From contig JAKOGH010000497.1 of the NCBI GenBank assembly GCA_024811115.1, positions 1-14,077 of the forward strand: 14,077 nt of DNA, given 5' to 3'. Shown here in pieces: positions 1 through 7,756 of this stretch (positions within the stretch are counted from its first letter, which is position 1; the number at the start of each line of letters is the position of its first letter). This DNA is from Terana coerulea (lineage: Eukaryota; Basidiomycota; Agaricomycetes; Polyporales; Phanerochaetaceae). The notes beneath the pieces were generated by a model. The model did not search any database. It was not told the DNA's origin and was given only the letters and a program-made list of their open reading frames with translations. Made by a program: the position numbers and the translations under genes.

Positions 1-25
1 CGTAATTTATCATGCATTTTATCCT

Positions 26-66
26 CACAGCATCAAAAGTGGAGTCTGGCATTGGGAGAATTCCTC
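26..66 (-). pseudogene. Short remnant similar to the unrecognised reading frame at 4416-5030
   Basis: On the plus strand this stretch shares the word cacagcatc (9 of 9) and, about 25-30 bases on, ggagaattcct (11 of 11) with 4950-4991. Read on the minus strand, both places give R-N-S-P-x-A and, further on, D-A-V. The two words keep their order and approximate spacing, but the bases between need gaps and this copy has no open frame. I read it as a decayed relative of the 4416-5030 frame, cut by the window edge. The match is short and could be chance. Bases 67-250 hold nothing I can identify. Confidence 0.3.
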
Positions 67-511
67 GTCAGATTACCGCCCAGCACGTATGTTGACGCTG
101 CGATCAATTCTGCAGGCGGATGTGTACAGTGAGCTCTTGCTTGGACGTTTAATTTGGGCCTGAAGGAACTTGAATGCGTTGATGAAGGCGTAACTGGATT
201 ACTACGGATAGGGGACAGATTTCACTTCAGCTCATCTGTGTCCTGTTGATGCATACTCACAGATGCCTATCGCGGGGAATCTCGCAAGAGAGATCGCAGT
301 CAATATAATGGTATAATTCGAGATCGGGCATATAATGAGGTATGAGACTAAAATGAAGTCTTAGAACGTGAGACAGCTAAATTTTTCATGAAGGCTCCTC
401 TCGCTCTCATCGCTTGTGAAGTGCACTATCCTGCGAAGTGTAGCAGGAGGTTCGTAAGTTATGGTCTTCGCTCAGGTGTAGGACTCACCGAGAAACACCG
501 CCAGACTAGTC

Positions 512-1050
512 TCAGAGAATGATGGGGATGCAGCCGATGGAGATGAGACCGCCCTGAACACAGTCAAAGTGAGCTTTCTCCAGGACTTCCTGGGTGATGT
601 GGGACTTACGATGGAGTTATTCTCGCAGCAGACAGGTGTAGCGTCGCATGCCGAGCCGCTCCCAACACCGACGATGTCGATGCCGGAGCACTGCAACCCC
701 AAGAGAACGTTGAGGTCGGTGAGTACGATGCCGAGTAGACCAAGCAAGGAAGTTCCGGCGGCGGAGTTGGCCTAGCGTGCTGGAATGTCAGTATCTTGAG
801 TCAAACTAATGTAGCACGGGACTGACCATCTCAGTAGACTGGCAGCATTGAATTGAGGCGGTGCTGCACTGGTTACTGGTAACGGTCTTCGTAGGCCCGG
901 GAGCGGTGACCGTGATGGTTGTCGTAACGGGAGGCTTTGTGGTGGTGGTCGGAGCGCCCCACGCTTCATCTGCGGGTTGGGTGTGGCAGCCGCAAGAAGA
1001 GCGAGGGCGAAGAACGCATAGATGAACGTTGCTGCGACGCGAGAGAACAT
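512..1050 (-). CDS. Class I hydrophobin 1, three exons, with a 1-nt frameshift in exon 1
   Basis: Exons are 1050-827, 771-610 and 553-512; introns are 55 and 56 nt (GTCAGT...TAG, GTAAGT...CAG). The start is ATG in the context TTCAAGATGTTC, shared with its paralogues. The product would be a secreted protein that self-assembles into an amphipathic film on hyphae. With the frame bridged it has about 142 residues: signal peptide 1-21, basic site MKR at 28-30, a Thr-rich linker, and eight cysteines at about 62, 69-70, 103, 117, 123-124 and 137 (C-X6-CC-X32-C-X13-C-X5-CC-X12-C). Exon 1 is 224 nt, one short of whole codons. The paralogues read KRWG where this copy reads AAG CGT GGG GCG, so one base (most simply a T) is missing near 959-961. 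As written, translation leaves frame after residue 30 and the cysteines are lost. All splice sites, cysteine codons and the stop are intact. This is either a recent lesion or a sequence error. Confidence 0.85.
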
Positions 1051-1138
1051 CTTGAAAGTGGTCGCCAAAGATATAAATGCCCAAGGACTAGCTGCTGGAG
1101 GAGTTGCTTGGTCTGGGGAATGGCAGACATACGGTCTG

Positions 1139-1146
1139 TATTTATA
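1139..1146 (-). promoter_or_regulatory. TATA box of hydrophobin 1
   Basis: TATAAATA on the minus strand, about 90 bp upstream of the ATG at 1050. All five hydrophobin genes have a TATA-like box 83-99 bp before the start codon, which supports the position. Confidence 0.7.
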
Positions 1147-1225
1147 GCAGTATTAACGGTGAGTACGTTCAATTTTCGGCCCTTCAGAAAACCGCTGACA
1201 GTGACATTGCATGAGCAGTATGACA

Positions 1226-1384
1226 TGACCTCACAGATATTTTGGAAATTATGCTGCGCGTGTCAGGTGTACGCGAAGACTATGGTGATATGGTGAGCAC
1301 TTGGTTTTAAACATTTGCCATATTGGTATAATGGGCTTGTAGATGCGCTTCGGGCTATGTCATAAAACGAGGCGTACCTTGGAG
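1226..1384 (-). promoter_or_regulatory. Distal promoter module of hydrophobin 1 (shared with 2 and 4)
   Basis: Three words recur in the same order upstream of genes 1, 2 and 4. These are TGACCTCA (1226-1233 here), cgggctatgtcat (1351-1363) and ggcgtaccttggag (1371-1384), given as read on the plus strand. They lie about 175-330 bp upstream of the ATG. TGACCTCA resembles a CRE/bZIP site but is not a perfect one. Conservation could reflect binding sites or simply shared ancestry. Confidence 0.45.
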
Positions 1385-1497
1385 CAACACAATACGAATG
1401 CAAGCACGAGTACAGCGAGGCGACACGGCAGTGTCAGACCGACATGTGTGCCCTCACGGAAATGAGCGTTCGGAAGGCAAACCTGGTGATGCACAAG

Positions 1498-1983
1498 TCT
1501 TCCATAAGCCGCACGAATGTACGTACAAATACATTCAAGGCGGCAATGCGAATTCGCGGCGCCCTCGACCGAGCCGCCAATGATATCATGGAGTCACGAT
1601 TACGGGACGCTGTGGATCGTACCTTGAAGCCGGACGACACAGTCTTCCGGCTTTGCCAGCGGCTCGTGCAAGCGGTCGCCAACCATCCGCTTCAACATCC
1701 CATGCTCGAGTCTCCATGGCCAGCTCCCCAAGGGTGCTCGGTGCGCGGATAGCCATGCACACCGGCCAATCGACGAGAAAAATAGGGCTGAAACCTACTT
1801 TGATTTTGGACAACAAGGAGTCAGGCGCAGATCATCTCCCCCTCGATTTCTCCCGTACGAGAACCTGCTCGTGAAGGGATTCGAACCTCCGGTACCGACT
1901 GGCGCTATCACTGAACTGCGGACAGGATTCATTTCTTTCAATGATCGCTCACCGCGAAAACAACTTATTTGTGTCTCGTCATC
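1498..1983. other. Unduplicated spacer between the two tandem units, no gene recognised
   Basis: This stretch separates the two tandem copies and has no counterpart in either. An open frame on the plus strand (1444-1752, ATG start, 102 codons) crosses into it, but its first part lies in the duplicated promoter and is not kept open in the other copy, so I do not call it a gene. The only structured signal is the tRNA-like sequence at 1861-1925. Confidence 0.5.
1861..1925 (-). repeat. tRNA-like relic, possibly the head of a SINE
   Basis: Read on the minus strand, GGTTCGAATCC at about 1876-1886 matches the B-box/T-loop consensus of tRNA genes. About 30 bases before it, CAGTTCAGTGATAGCGC resembles a D-arm/A-box. 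The distance between them is too short for a normal anticodon arm, and no 5' strand pairs with the expected acceptor end. It is therefore not a functional tRNA. A tRNA-derived retroposon head or a deleted tRNA gene would both fit. Confidence 0.35.
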
Positions 1984-2255
1984 ACATACTCACAGCGATC
2001 CATCATTGCGGAAACTCACAGCAGGGATTGCAGTCGATAGTATAGTATAGTCCAGGAACGGGAAGCATAATACAACGAGGTACAAACGGAACTCAATCTC
2101 AAAACATGAAGCACACAGATTGTTCGTATCAGACACTCCCTCGCTCTCAACGCTTGTGCAGCATGTGATCTTGCAAAACCGGAGCCGGTCTGTCAGCGAC
2201 TTTTTATCACCCCTTTCAGACGTGGGACTCACCGAGGAATATTGCGAGACTGGTC

Positions 2256-2799
2256 TTACAAGGTGATGGGGATGCAGCCGACAGAAATGAGCCCGCCCTG
2301 CCGCCACCAAGGTGAGATTTCTGTAGGACTGTGCGGGTGACGTGAGACTTACGACGGAGTTGTTCTCGCAGCAGACGGGTGAGGCATCGCATGCCGAGCC
2401 ACTGCCGACGCCGATGACGGAGATGGGGGAGCAGTCTAACCCCAAGAGGACGTTGGCGTCGCTCAAAACGACGCCAAGCAAACCAAGCAAAGCAGTCCCG
2501 GCAGCCGAGTTCGCCTGACGCACATGAGTGAGTATGCCAGTCACAATCGAGGAGAAGATGACTAACCATCTCAGTAGATTGGCAGCACTGGATTGAGCCA
2601 GTGTTGCAGTCGCCGCTGCTAATGGTCGTGGTGGGGCCGGGAGCGGTGACGGTGACGGTAGTGGTGACAGGGGGCTTGGTGGACGCGGTGGTGGTAGTCG
2701 GAGTACCCCAACGCTTCATCTGGGGTTTGGTGTGGCGGCCGCAAGAAGAGCGAGGGCGAGGAACGCATATACGATGGTCGCTGCGACGCGAGAGAACAT
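2256..2799 (-). CDS. Class I hydrophobin 2, three exons, with a 1-nt frameshift in exon 1
   Basis: Exons are 2799-2567, 2514-2353 and 2297-2256; introns are 52 and 55 nt (GTTAGT...CAG, GTAAGT...CAG). With the frame bridged the protein has about 145 residues: signal peptide 1-21, basic site MKR then Trp at 28-31, a linker rich in Thr, Val and Pro, and cysteines at about 65, 72-73, 106, 120, 126-127 and 140. Exon 1 is 233 nt, one short of whole codons. The codons after the signal peptide read ACA CCA AAC CCC AGA TGA, so the frame stops after about 27 residues. Gene 4 has AAC CCC CAG at the same place, so loss of one C from a five-C run (2722-2725) explains the break. The rest, including the Asn-Asn-Ser glycosylation sequon before exon 3, is intact. 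Closest relative is hydrophobin 1. Its upstream neighbour is the divergently transcribed hydrophobin 3. Confidence 0.85.
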
Positions 2800-2883
2800 G
2801 TTGAAGGCGGTTAAGAGATGGGGATCAAGAGGTGAGTACTGGAGGAGTTGCTTGGTCTGGTGATTTGCGAGACATACGGGCTG

Positions 2884-2891
2884 TATTTATA
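2884..2891 (-). promoter_or_regulatory. TATA box of hydrophobin 2
   Basis: TATAAATA on the minus strand, 85-92 bp upstream of the ATG at 2799, in the same sequence context as the box of hydrophobin 1. Confidence 0.7.
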
Positions 2892-2960
2892 GTAGCCAGC
2901 ACAGGTGAGCGCGTTGAGTTATGCTGAATTCGCAAAACCACTGACGCTTCATGAGCAGTA

Positions 2961-3118
2961 TGACCTCACAGCTACTTTGGAAATTGTGCTGTGCATATCA
3001 GGCGTTCACGAAGACTGTGGAGATACTGTGAGCACTTGGTCTTGAGTATTCTCCGCACTGGTATGACGGGGTGCAGGTGGGCTTCGGACTATGTCATTAC
3101 GCGAAGCGTACCTTGGAG
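2961..3118 (-). promoter_or_regulatory. Distal promoter module of hydrophobin 2 (shared with 1 and 4)
   Basis: TGACCTCA at 2961-2968, cggactatgtcat at 3085-3097 and gcgtaccttggag at 3106-3118, in the order and at nearly the spacing seen for genes 1 and 4. The middle word differs from gene 1 by one base. Confidence 0.45.
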
Positions 3119-3233
3119 CAACACAGCGCACAGGCAGCCACGAGTACGGCGTTGCGACACGGCAGTGACAGACGGACATATGAACCATCGCGGAAATGAG
3201 CGCCTCGAAGGTGCGAATTTGGTGACGCACAAG

Positions 3234-4208
3234 CCATGCACAACCCCATGAACTTTGCGGATAAATACTTTCTGTGGATATGGGCACTGCTCGAGTACTG
3301 CTCGCTCAAGTGACCTGCCACCCTGGTTAACGTATGTACGCCAAGCCTCGTGTAGTCAATGCGCTGACTCTCAAGATCTGGCAAGATCTAGGCAACCTCG
3401 GCGCCGATCTTGTGGCGCTTAGGTATGAATGTCATCCTGAAAAGGCATGCGAGGACAACCATGTTCGCCCCTTCAAGCTTTGCCGCCACGGCTCGGATAT
3501 TACAAGGTTTCCGCTACACATCTCCCGACTCATGCGACGAGATGCAGCATAGAGCGCATGCGATCTTCTGAGATAGTAGATGTCCTCCTCGCGTATGCCG
3601 TACTCAACTTGCTTCTTGAGTAGTTCAGTACTAACGTAGTGTACAATATACAGATCTCAAGCTTATTATTACCGACAAAACCGCTGGTCTACTCGCAGCG
3701 GTCTGGCGAAAAGATCATCTAAGGACGACATACCTTAGCTGTACTTGCTCAGAGGCGGCATGGCTGCGCAGTTTAAAGGTCGAACACATCCGCTTCACGT
3801 TGAAGCATTAGACTGTACGCCCATAGCCACCGCCACCAGGTGGGCCACAGTCTGATGAATAATCGCAGTCAACGCTTCCAACTTTGTCTACTTGGTCAAA
3901 CCAGGTCGCACGGTCGGCCCTCTAGGCAGCGAAGGCGGCGCACGGCACTGACCCCTTAATATCTGAACATTCAACGCCATCGGGGCCTGGAAAAATCCGC
4001 AAAACGTCTGATACTTTGTGCTGAGTGCGGTACGTATACTACGGCATGGTCTAACAGAGACGTGCACGTTGTCGCTTCGGCCTGTTCGGTGACACTATTT
4101 ACCTATTTGTATAGGACAAGGTTCATTGCGCTTCGTATCGGCGAGAATGCACTTGGAGTGTTGCTGCTCAGACTGAGGGATATCCTCTGCAAGGCATCTA
4201 GCACTTAC
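3234..4208. other. Left half of the first divergent spacer, no gene recognised
   Basis: No reading frame here resembles a known protein, and the open frames are short and overlap on both strands. A small inverted repeat (ACCGCT...AGCGGT, about 3683-3705) is visible but weak. Confidence 0.4.
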
Positions 4209-4480
4209 GAGGGTTGTTCCTCACTGCCAGTCTTCAGGGCGAATCGACTCGGCCAGCCTGCGTAGAATACGCGCCCAAGCAAGCGGTCTAGGCGTTAAAA
4301 GACTGCTCTGGGCGTGCATCACTGACACTCAGTTTCAGTGCGAAACGTGAGTGATTTCTACGAAGCGTCCGTAGCGTTGATACCCCCTTGTCCACGATAA
4401 GCCTCTCCCCGACGGTCAATGCATCGATTGCTCAACGCTAGAAGCATCGCCGCTTTGCCACACCATACGCCGCAGGCGCA
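4209..4480. repeat. Degenerate segment resembling 9660-9990
   Basis: Words shared with 9660-9990 in the same order and orientation include ctcactgcca near 4219 and 9668, gctagaagc near 4437 and 9940, and gctttgccacaccg/a near 4452 and 9955. Each copy sits about 1.1 kb upstream of a plus-strand hydrophobin (3 or 5) and about 1.4 kb upstream of a minus-strand one (2 or 4). The match between the words is poor, so this is a weak but positionally consistent duplication. Confidence 0.4.
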
Positions 4481-5030
4481 AAAATTCGGCTTCGGGTGAG
4501 TCCATTGTGGCCTTTACGCTGAGCAATCTAAGCTGCTTGTGGCCGTTTGAGTCAACGCGTTCAGGGCCGGCGGAAATATTTCTGTCCGTTCATCGGGGAT
4601 GCGTCGCCCACCATCTCTTCCCGTACGTATCAGTCAGGTGCTCTTCGTATAACCCAACAATATTTAGCCCCTTGTTTGTAGCCCACACAGAACCGTGTAT
4701 GGCACCAAAGGTCTGCTGTAGCTTCGTGTCTGTTCGCCCACTGTGGGGGAGCCGCAAGCGAAATCCATAATCTTGGTGGGATAAACTGCGAGCGGCCCAC
4801 TGTTCCCGCAGATCTGACAGCGGATCGAGACTTCTTCCCATAGGGGGCCAAGCGACGACCTGCACTACAAATTCATTGGGCATGAGGCGGCGCTCGAATC
4901 GTGCAGCGAGACCGTCGAGGCAGAAAAGACCTACCAAGTGATACATGTTCACAGCATCCACGCCAAAGTCCAAAGCACTCGGAGAATTCCTGACGTTGAT
5001 TCGATCCAAGGCCCTTGAGCGGCCGCCGAT
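4416..5030 (-). pseudogene. Unrecognised reading frame with one internal TGA, probably a decayed gene
   Basis: On the minus strand a frame is open from 5030 to 4593, meets TGA at 4592-4590, then stays open in the same frame to TGA at 4418-4416, giving about 204 codons with one interruption. The first ATG is at 4946. The translation looks protein-like, with stretches such as NMYHLVGLFCLDGLAARFE and NKGLNIVGLYEEHLTD. I do not recognise a family. A short separate frame at about 5100-5175 (ending EFEMRVKVAEHSSA) may be a displaced upstream piece. A remnant at the left edge of the window shares its RNSP...DAV region. It lies between the divergent hydrophobins 2 and 3 and is transcribed away from 3. 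A real gene with unseen introns is also possible. Confidence 0.35.
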
Positions 5031-5204
5031 TCAGCCGCTATGTCTGCCTACTCGACGGTCGACTATACGCTCTGTCGCCAGGTCCTCGGTCCTCAGGTTA
5101 AGCAGATGAGTGCTCAGCAACTTTGACCCGCATTTCAAACTCATCGCGAGTTAGGTTGACTTCTGACTGGCCTGTTTACTGAGGTTATTCGACATTACCG
5201 CGGA

Positions 5205-5217
5205 CATCATTCTGATG
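5205..5217. promoter_or_regulatory. 13 bp palindrome in the hydrophobin 3 promoter
   Basis: CATCA-ttc-TGATG is a perfect inverted repeat inside the 19 bp stretch 5201-5219 that is identical to 10725-10743 upstream of hydrophobin 5. It lies about 383 bp before the ATG of gene 3 and about 401 bp before that of gene 5. It is followed in both by a GGGAAAAGG-like word. It is a plausible site for a dimeric regulator, but no factor can be named. Confidence 0.5.
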
Positions 5218-5363
5218 TGTACAGGACGGGAAAAGGAGGGCCCATCCTCGAAAACGCTCCGTCCCTTTCGGCTACGGCGGCGTCGCGAGAAACACACTGC
5301 GCTTCCTCTCTCCCTGCCGTTGCACGACGGAGCTGCCATTGCCAACCTGCGGCGTGGCTGCGA

Positions 5364-5416
5364 CCAATCGCTGTTCGGTTTAGTGCGGCTGGCCTTGATG
5401 CAGCCAGCTTGATTGG
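5364..5416. promoter_or_regulatory. Facing CCAAT boxes upstream of hydrophobin 3
   Basis: CCAAT at 5364-5368 (in gaccaatcgct) and ATTGG at 5412-5416 face each other about 185-235 bp before the ATG. The same pair occurs before hydrophobin 5 at 10888-10892 and 10946-10950, with matching neighbours (ccaatcgct; ttggNcgccgcag). CCAAT boxes are bound by HAP/NF-Y complexes in fungi; binding here is inferred. Confidence 0.45.
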
Positions 5417-5504
5417 CCGCCGCAGGCGAACATGCAGCAAGACTTGGCACCGTTGGGCGGGTCTCAGAACCAGGACTTCTTTCAACCAGGTTACATCTGA
5501 AGTG

Positions 5505-5512
5505 TATATAAA
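5505..5512 (+). promoter_or_regulatory. TATA box of hydrophobin 3
   Basis: TATATAAA, 88-95 bp upstream of the ATG at 5600, the same distance as in the other four genes. Confidence 0.7.
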
Positions 5513-5599
5513 CCTACGTCGCTGCTCGATAAATGGTCACAGTTTCCACCACAGGACTACTTCAAACTCCAGTACTTCTCGACACCCATCGCATCCAAG

Positions 5600-6092
5600 A
5601 TGTTCGCTCGTCTCTCCGCTGTGGCTATGTCCACTCTTGCTCTCGGTGTCCTTGCGGTCGCCACCCCGAGTCTCTCCTTGAGGAGCGCTGGGACGCCCCT
5701 CCCTCGACCCCAACCGCCACCTTCGCTGGCCATTGCGACTCTGGTTCGCTACAGTGCTGCGATTCCGTTGCGAATGTCAGTGCAATCTTAGTACTCGCTG
5801 TAAAAGCTTTCTGATTATTATTATACGATGTAGGCGAGTGACCCAGCTACATCCTTACTCCTTGCTTTGCTCGGCATTGTCGTCCAAGGCGTCGACGTCC
5901 TCGTCGGCCTGACCTGCTCGCCCATCACCGTCGTTGGGGTGGGCGCTGGCTCGGCGTGCAAGGCCAGCCCCGTTTGCTGCGAGAACAACAGCGCCGTGAG
6001 TAACTGTAGCACCAGTGCTTGGCATTGAGTACTAATTTGATTGACAGGCCCGCGGTGTCGTTTCTGTCGGTTGCCTCCCTGTTTCGCTCTAA
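5600..6092 (+). CDS. Class I hydrophobin 3, three exons, with a 1-nt frameshift in exon 1
   Basis: Exons are 5600-5775, 5834-5995 and 6048-6092; introns are 58 and 52 nt (GTCAGT...TAG, GTGAGT...CAG). The start ATG sits in TCCAAGATGTTC, as in hydrophobin 5. With the frame bridged the product has about 127 residues: signal peptide 1-22, acidic-basic site EER then Trp at 28-31, a short linker lacking the Thr-Val-rich stretch of the others, and cysteines at about 46, 53-54, 87, 101, 107-108 and 122. Exon 3 is one codon longer than in its paralogues and begins Ala-Arg-Gly. Exon 1 is 176 nt, one base short. After GCC ACC the sequence CCCCGAG leaves the frame; a fifth C (5664-5667) would restore residues matching hydrophobin 5 in length. 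As written, the frame runs on to a stop within intron 1 and no cysteine pattern forms. It converges with hydrophobin 4 across the 6389-7120 element. Confidence 0.83.
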
Positions 6093-6388
6093 CTGAGTCG
6101 GATCGCAGCCTTCATTGTTAAGCATGGCCTCTCCGGCTTTCAATTGATGAATATTTTCTGATGCCTGCTACCCTTCATATTGGTTCTGTACCAGTGTTGT
6201 ACCAGCGGATGACTTGTTGTACAAGTAGCATGCGTCTTGAGTCTTTCGCCCGAATATATTCTTGATTCTCGTGTTAAAGCGGGTCAGAATGACGCAGCCA
6301 AAATTTTGTTGCCATATAGGTCAGACCACTTACAATATGCAGCTACGCTTTGTATTGCCCTTTACGACGGCCGACGACTCTCGGTCAG
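6093..6388. other. 3' flank of hydrophobin 3
   Basis: No gene. A 15 bp inverted repeat ACTTGT-tgt-ACAAGT lies at 6212-6226, next to two copies of ttgtacca-like words (about 6186-6206). It could be part of the 3' processing region or a trace of an insertion. Nothing else stands out. Confidence 0.35.
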
Positions 6389-6558
6389 TAAGGTAGCGGC
6401 CACCAGGAACGGGCACCCTTATGTAATCTGAGCGCTTAATGGGCGCTTGGGCCAAAACCTCAAGCTCGAGCGGAAAATCTTTGGGTAGAGCAGAGGCACC
6501 ATGACATTTTGCAGTAGTTTCACTCAAATGGCCACCCAGTAATATGTCAGAACCGCAC

Positions 6559-6700
6559 TAGAGCATATTAGCTATGATAAATATCACGATAAGCGCCTCA
6601 AAATGGGGCCGGCGCTCTGTGATTTTGGCAGGGAGTTGGAGCTTTCCGGCCAATTCCGGCTCAATACGGACGTGATATATATCGCAGCTAATATGCTCTA
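6559..6700. repeat. Inner inverted repeat, 30 bp arms, inside the 6389-7120 element
   Basis: 6559-6588 and 6671-6700 are inverted copies at 27 of 30 positions; each arm begins TAGAGCATATTAGCT read inward. The 142 bp unit is bounded by TA on both sides. It could be a second small element nested in the larger one, or a structural part of the larger one. Confidence 0.6.
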
Positions 6701-6964
6701 CTGTATCCCATTTGAGCACATAAGGAGCCATCCCTGGTGCTCTGTAAAAGTTGCGAGAAAGGGTGGCGAGCGGATCACGCGTAATACTACTATAAAAGGT
6801 AATGGGGCGCATCAGCGGGCTCGCGTGGCTAGTAAGCGCCAAGGTCAAATCCCATGGGTCCGAAAATGTAAAACCTCGCCAGACGACTTGGGAATGCGAG
6901 AAAATGCATTTCCTGATGAAACATATTTTTGGGGCATAGGTCGCCCAGCATTTCGATATTTGCC

Positions 6965-7023
6965 ATTCTGCTTTATACAAAAGATAGCTACTGACCTCCC
7001 CAACGCATTCTATAAAGCAGAAT
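6965..7023. repeat. Perfect 13 bp inverted repeat near the right end of the element
   Basis: ATTCTGCTTTATA at 6965-6977 is exactly repeated in inverted form at 7011-7023, with a 33 nt loop. It would form a stable hairpin in single-stranded DNA or RNA. Confidence 0.6.
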
Positions 7024-7120
7024 CACGATACATGAAAAGTGCCCGACGCTGTCGTCGTTGTTGTGGCGGCCGCGCGCTTGCTTACATAAGGGGTGCCCGT
7101 TCCTAGTGGCCGCTACCTTA

Positions 7121-7756
7121 GCTACTAACTTAGAGCTTCTCCGAAGCGCGTGGGAATGTACGTTAGACGCCCTCAGCAGGAAGACGTGACTGTATGCGTG
7201 ACTTCGAGGTTCACTCGTTTCTCCTGAACGTCCATATCCTTTTCTCTTTGCTGTCTTTTACCTTCAATCAGTGCACAAAGACAGTCTCCGCTGCTGTGAT
7301 TTACTGGTAAACCCTCTCAGTGCATACAGTCAATCAAAATTCTGTTGCAGACCGCGCTGGACCTGGAGCGTCGACGGCAGACTTTGCTCTGTGAGGTTTT
7401 GACTTCCGAGTCCGTCATAACATGCCCATCAAGAAATTATGGCGTTGGGCAATTTCAATTCAAGGCAATTGTAAACTGACTCAAGAAGCACAACTGACAT
7501 GTGGTATCAATGTCTTAATTTTTGGTTTCAGACATGGTGTACGGGCAGCGAGAAAGCAGATTCAGTCAAAGGGTATATATTGAGTAGCAGACGGCGAGCC
7601 AGCAAAGTGGAAATGTATCAGTCACAGAACTACGTAGGCAAGTGTTCGTTCAGCTCCTCCAACCTCCACTTCTGCGAAAACTGATGATGGTTAACCTCGT
7701 CATCCTAGATCAGATGTATGCCGAAGACCCACCGAGGCATCCATCCTTACAATTAT
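7121..7756. other. Spacer between the mobile element and hydrophobin 4, no gene recognised
   Basis: Only short open frames occur, and none looks like a protein I know. The right part is the 3' flank of hydrophobin 4. Confidence 0.4.

Larger units (their letters stand above)
251..1497. repeat. Tandem duplication unit A carrying hydrophobin 1
   Basis: This segment aligns along its length with 1984-3233: same gene order, same orientation, nearly the same length (about 1247 and 1250 bp). Shared landmarks are catactcacag at the downstream end, ctcgctctca around 400 and 2140, the hydrophobin gene, TATTTATA on the plus strand at 1139 and 2884, the word ATGTCAT at 1357 and 3091, TACCTTGGAG at 1375 and 3109, and the words ggaaatgagcg and gcacaag at the far end. 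The noncoding parts are clearly diverged, so the duplication is not very recent. Only 1498-1983 between the units is not duplicated. Confidence 0.75.
1984..3233. repeat. Tandem duplication unit B carrying hydrophobin 2
   Basis: Partner of 251-1497, about 1.73-1.75 kb to its right and in the same orientation. The gene, its 3' flank (1984-2180) and about 430 bp upstream of its ATG are all recognisable in both copies. Similarity fades just after the gcacaag word at 3227-3233. Confidence 0.75.
6389..7120. mobile_element. Non-autonomous DNA element (MITE-like) with about 38 bp terminal inverted repeats
   Basis: The left end 6389-6426 and the right end 7082-7120 are inverted copies of each other, matching at about 37 of 39 positions (one substitution, one extra G on the right). 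Each end starts TAAGGTAGCGGCCAC when read inward. The outermost TA on both sides fits a TA target duplication, as made by Tc1/mariner and related elements, but it cannot be told apart from the repeat itself. Similarity continues weakly inward (GCGCT near both ends). The 732 bp interior has overlapping open frames on both strands (6603-7106 plus, 6558-6980 minus), neither resembling a transposase. The element sits in the convergent gap between hydrophobins 3 and 4. High identity of the ends suggests a fairly recent insertion. Confidence 0.75.

Noticed and set aside
1444..1752. Plus-strand ATG frame of 102 codons with a protein-like middle part
   Set aside because: Its start lies in the duplicated hydrophobin promoter and the frame is broken in the sister copy; no family resemblance.
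959..5690. Programmed frameshifting as a common explanation for the three broken hydrophobins
   Set aside because: Only gene 2 has a slippery heptamer; genes 1 and 3 have none, and a lost base explains all three more simply.
6603..7106. 167-codon frame inside the mobile element, and a 140-codon frame on the other strand
   Set aside because: They overlap on opposite strands, run across the inverted repeats, and show no catalytic or DNA-binding motif of a transposase.
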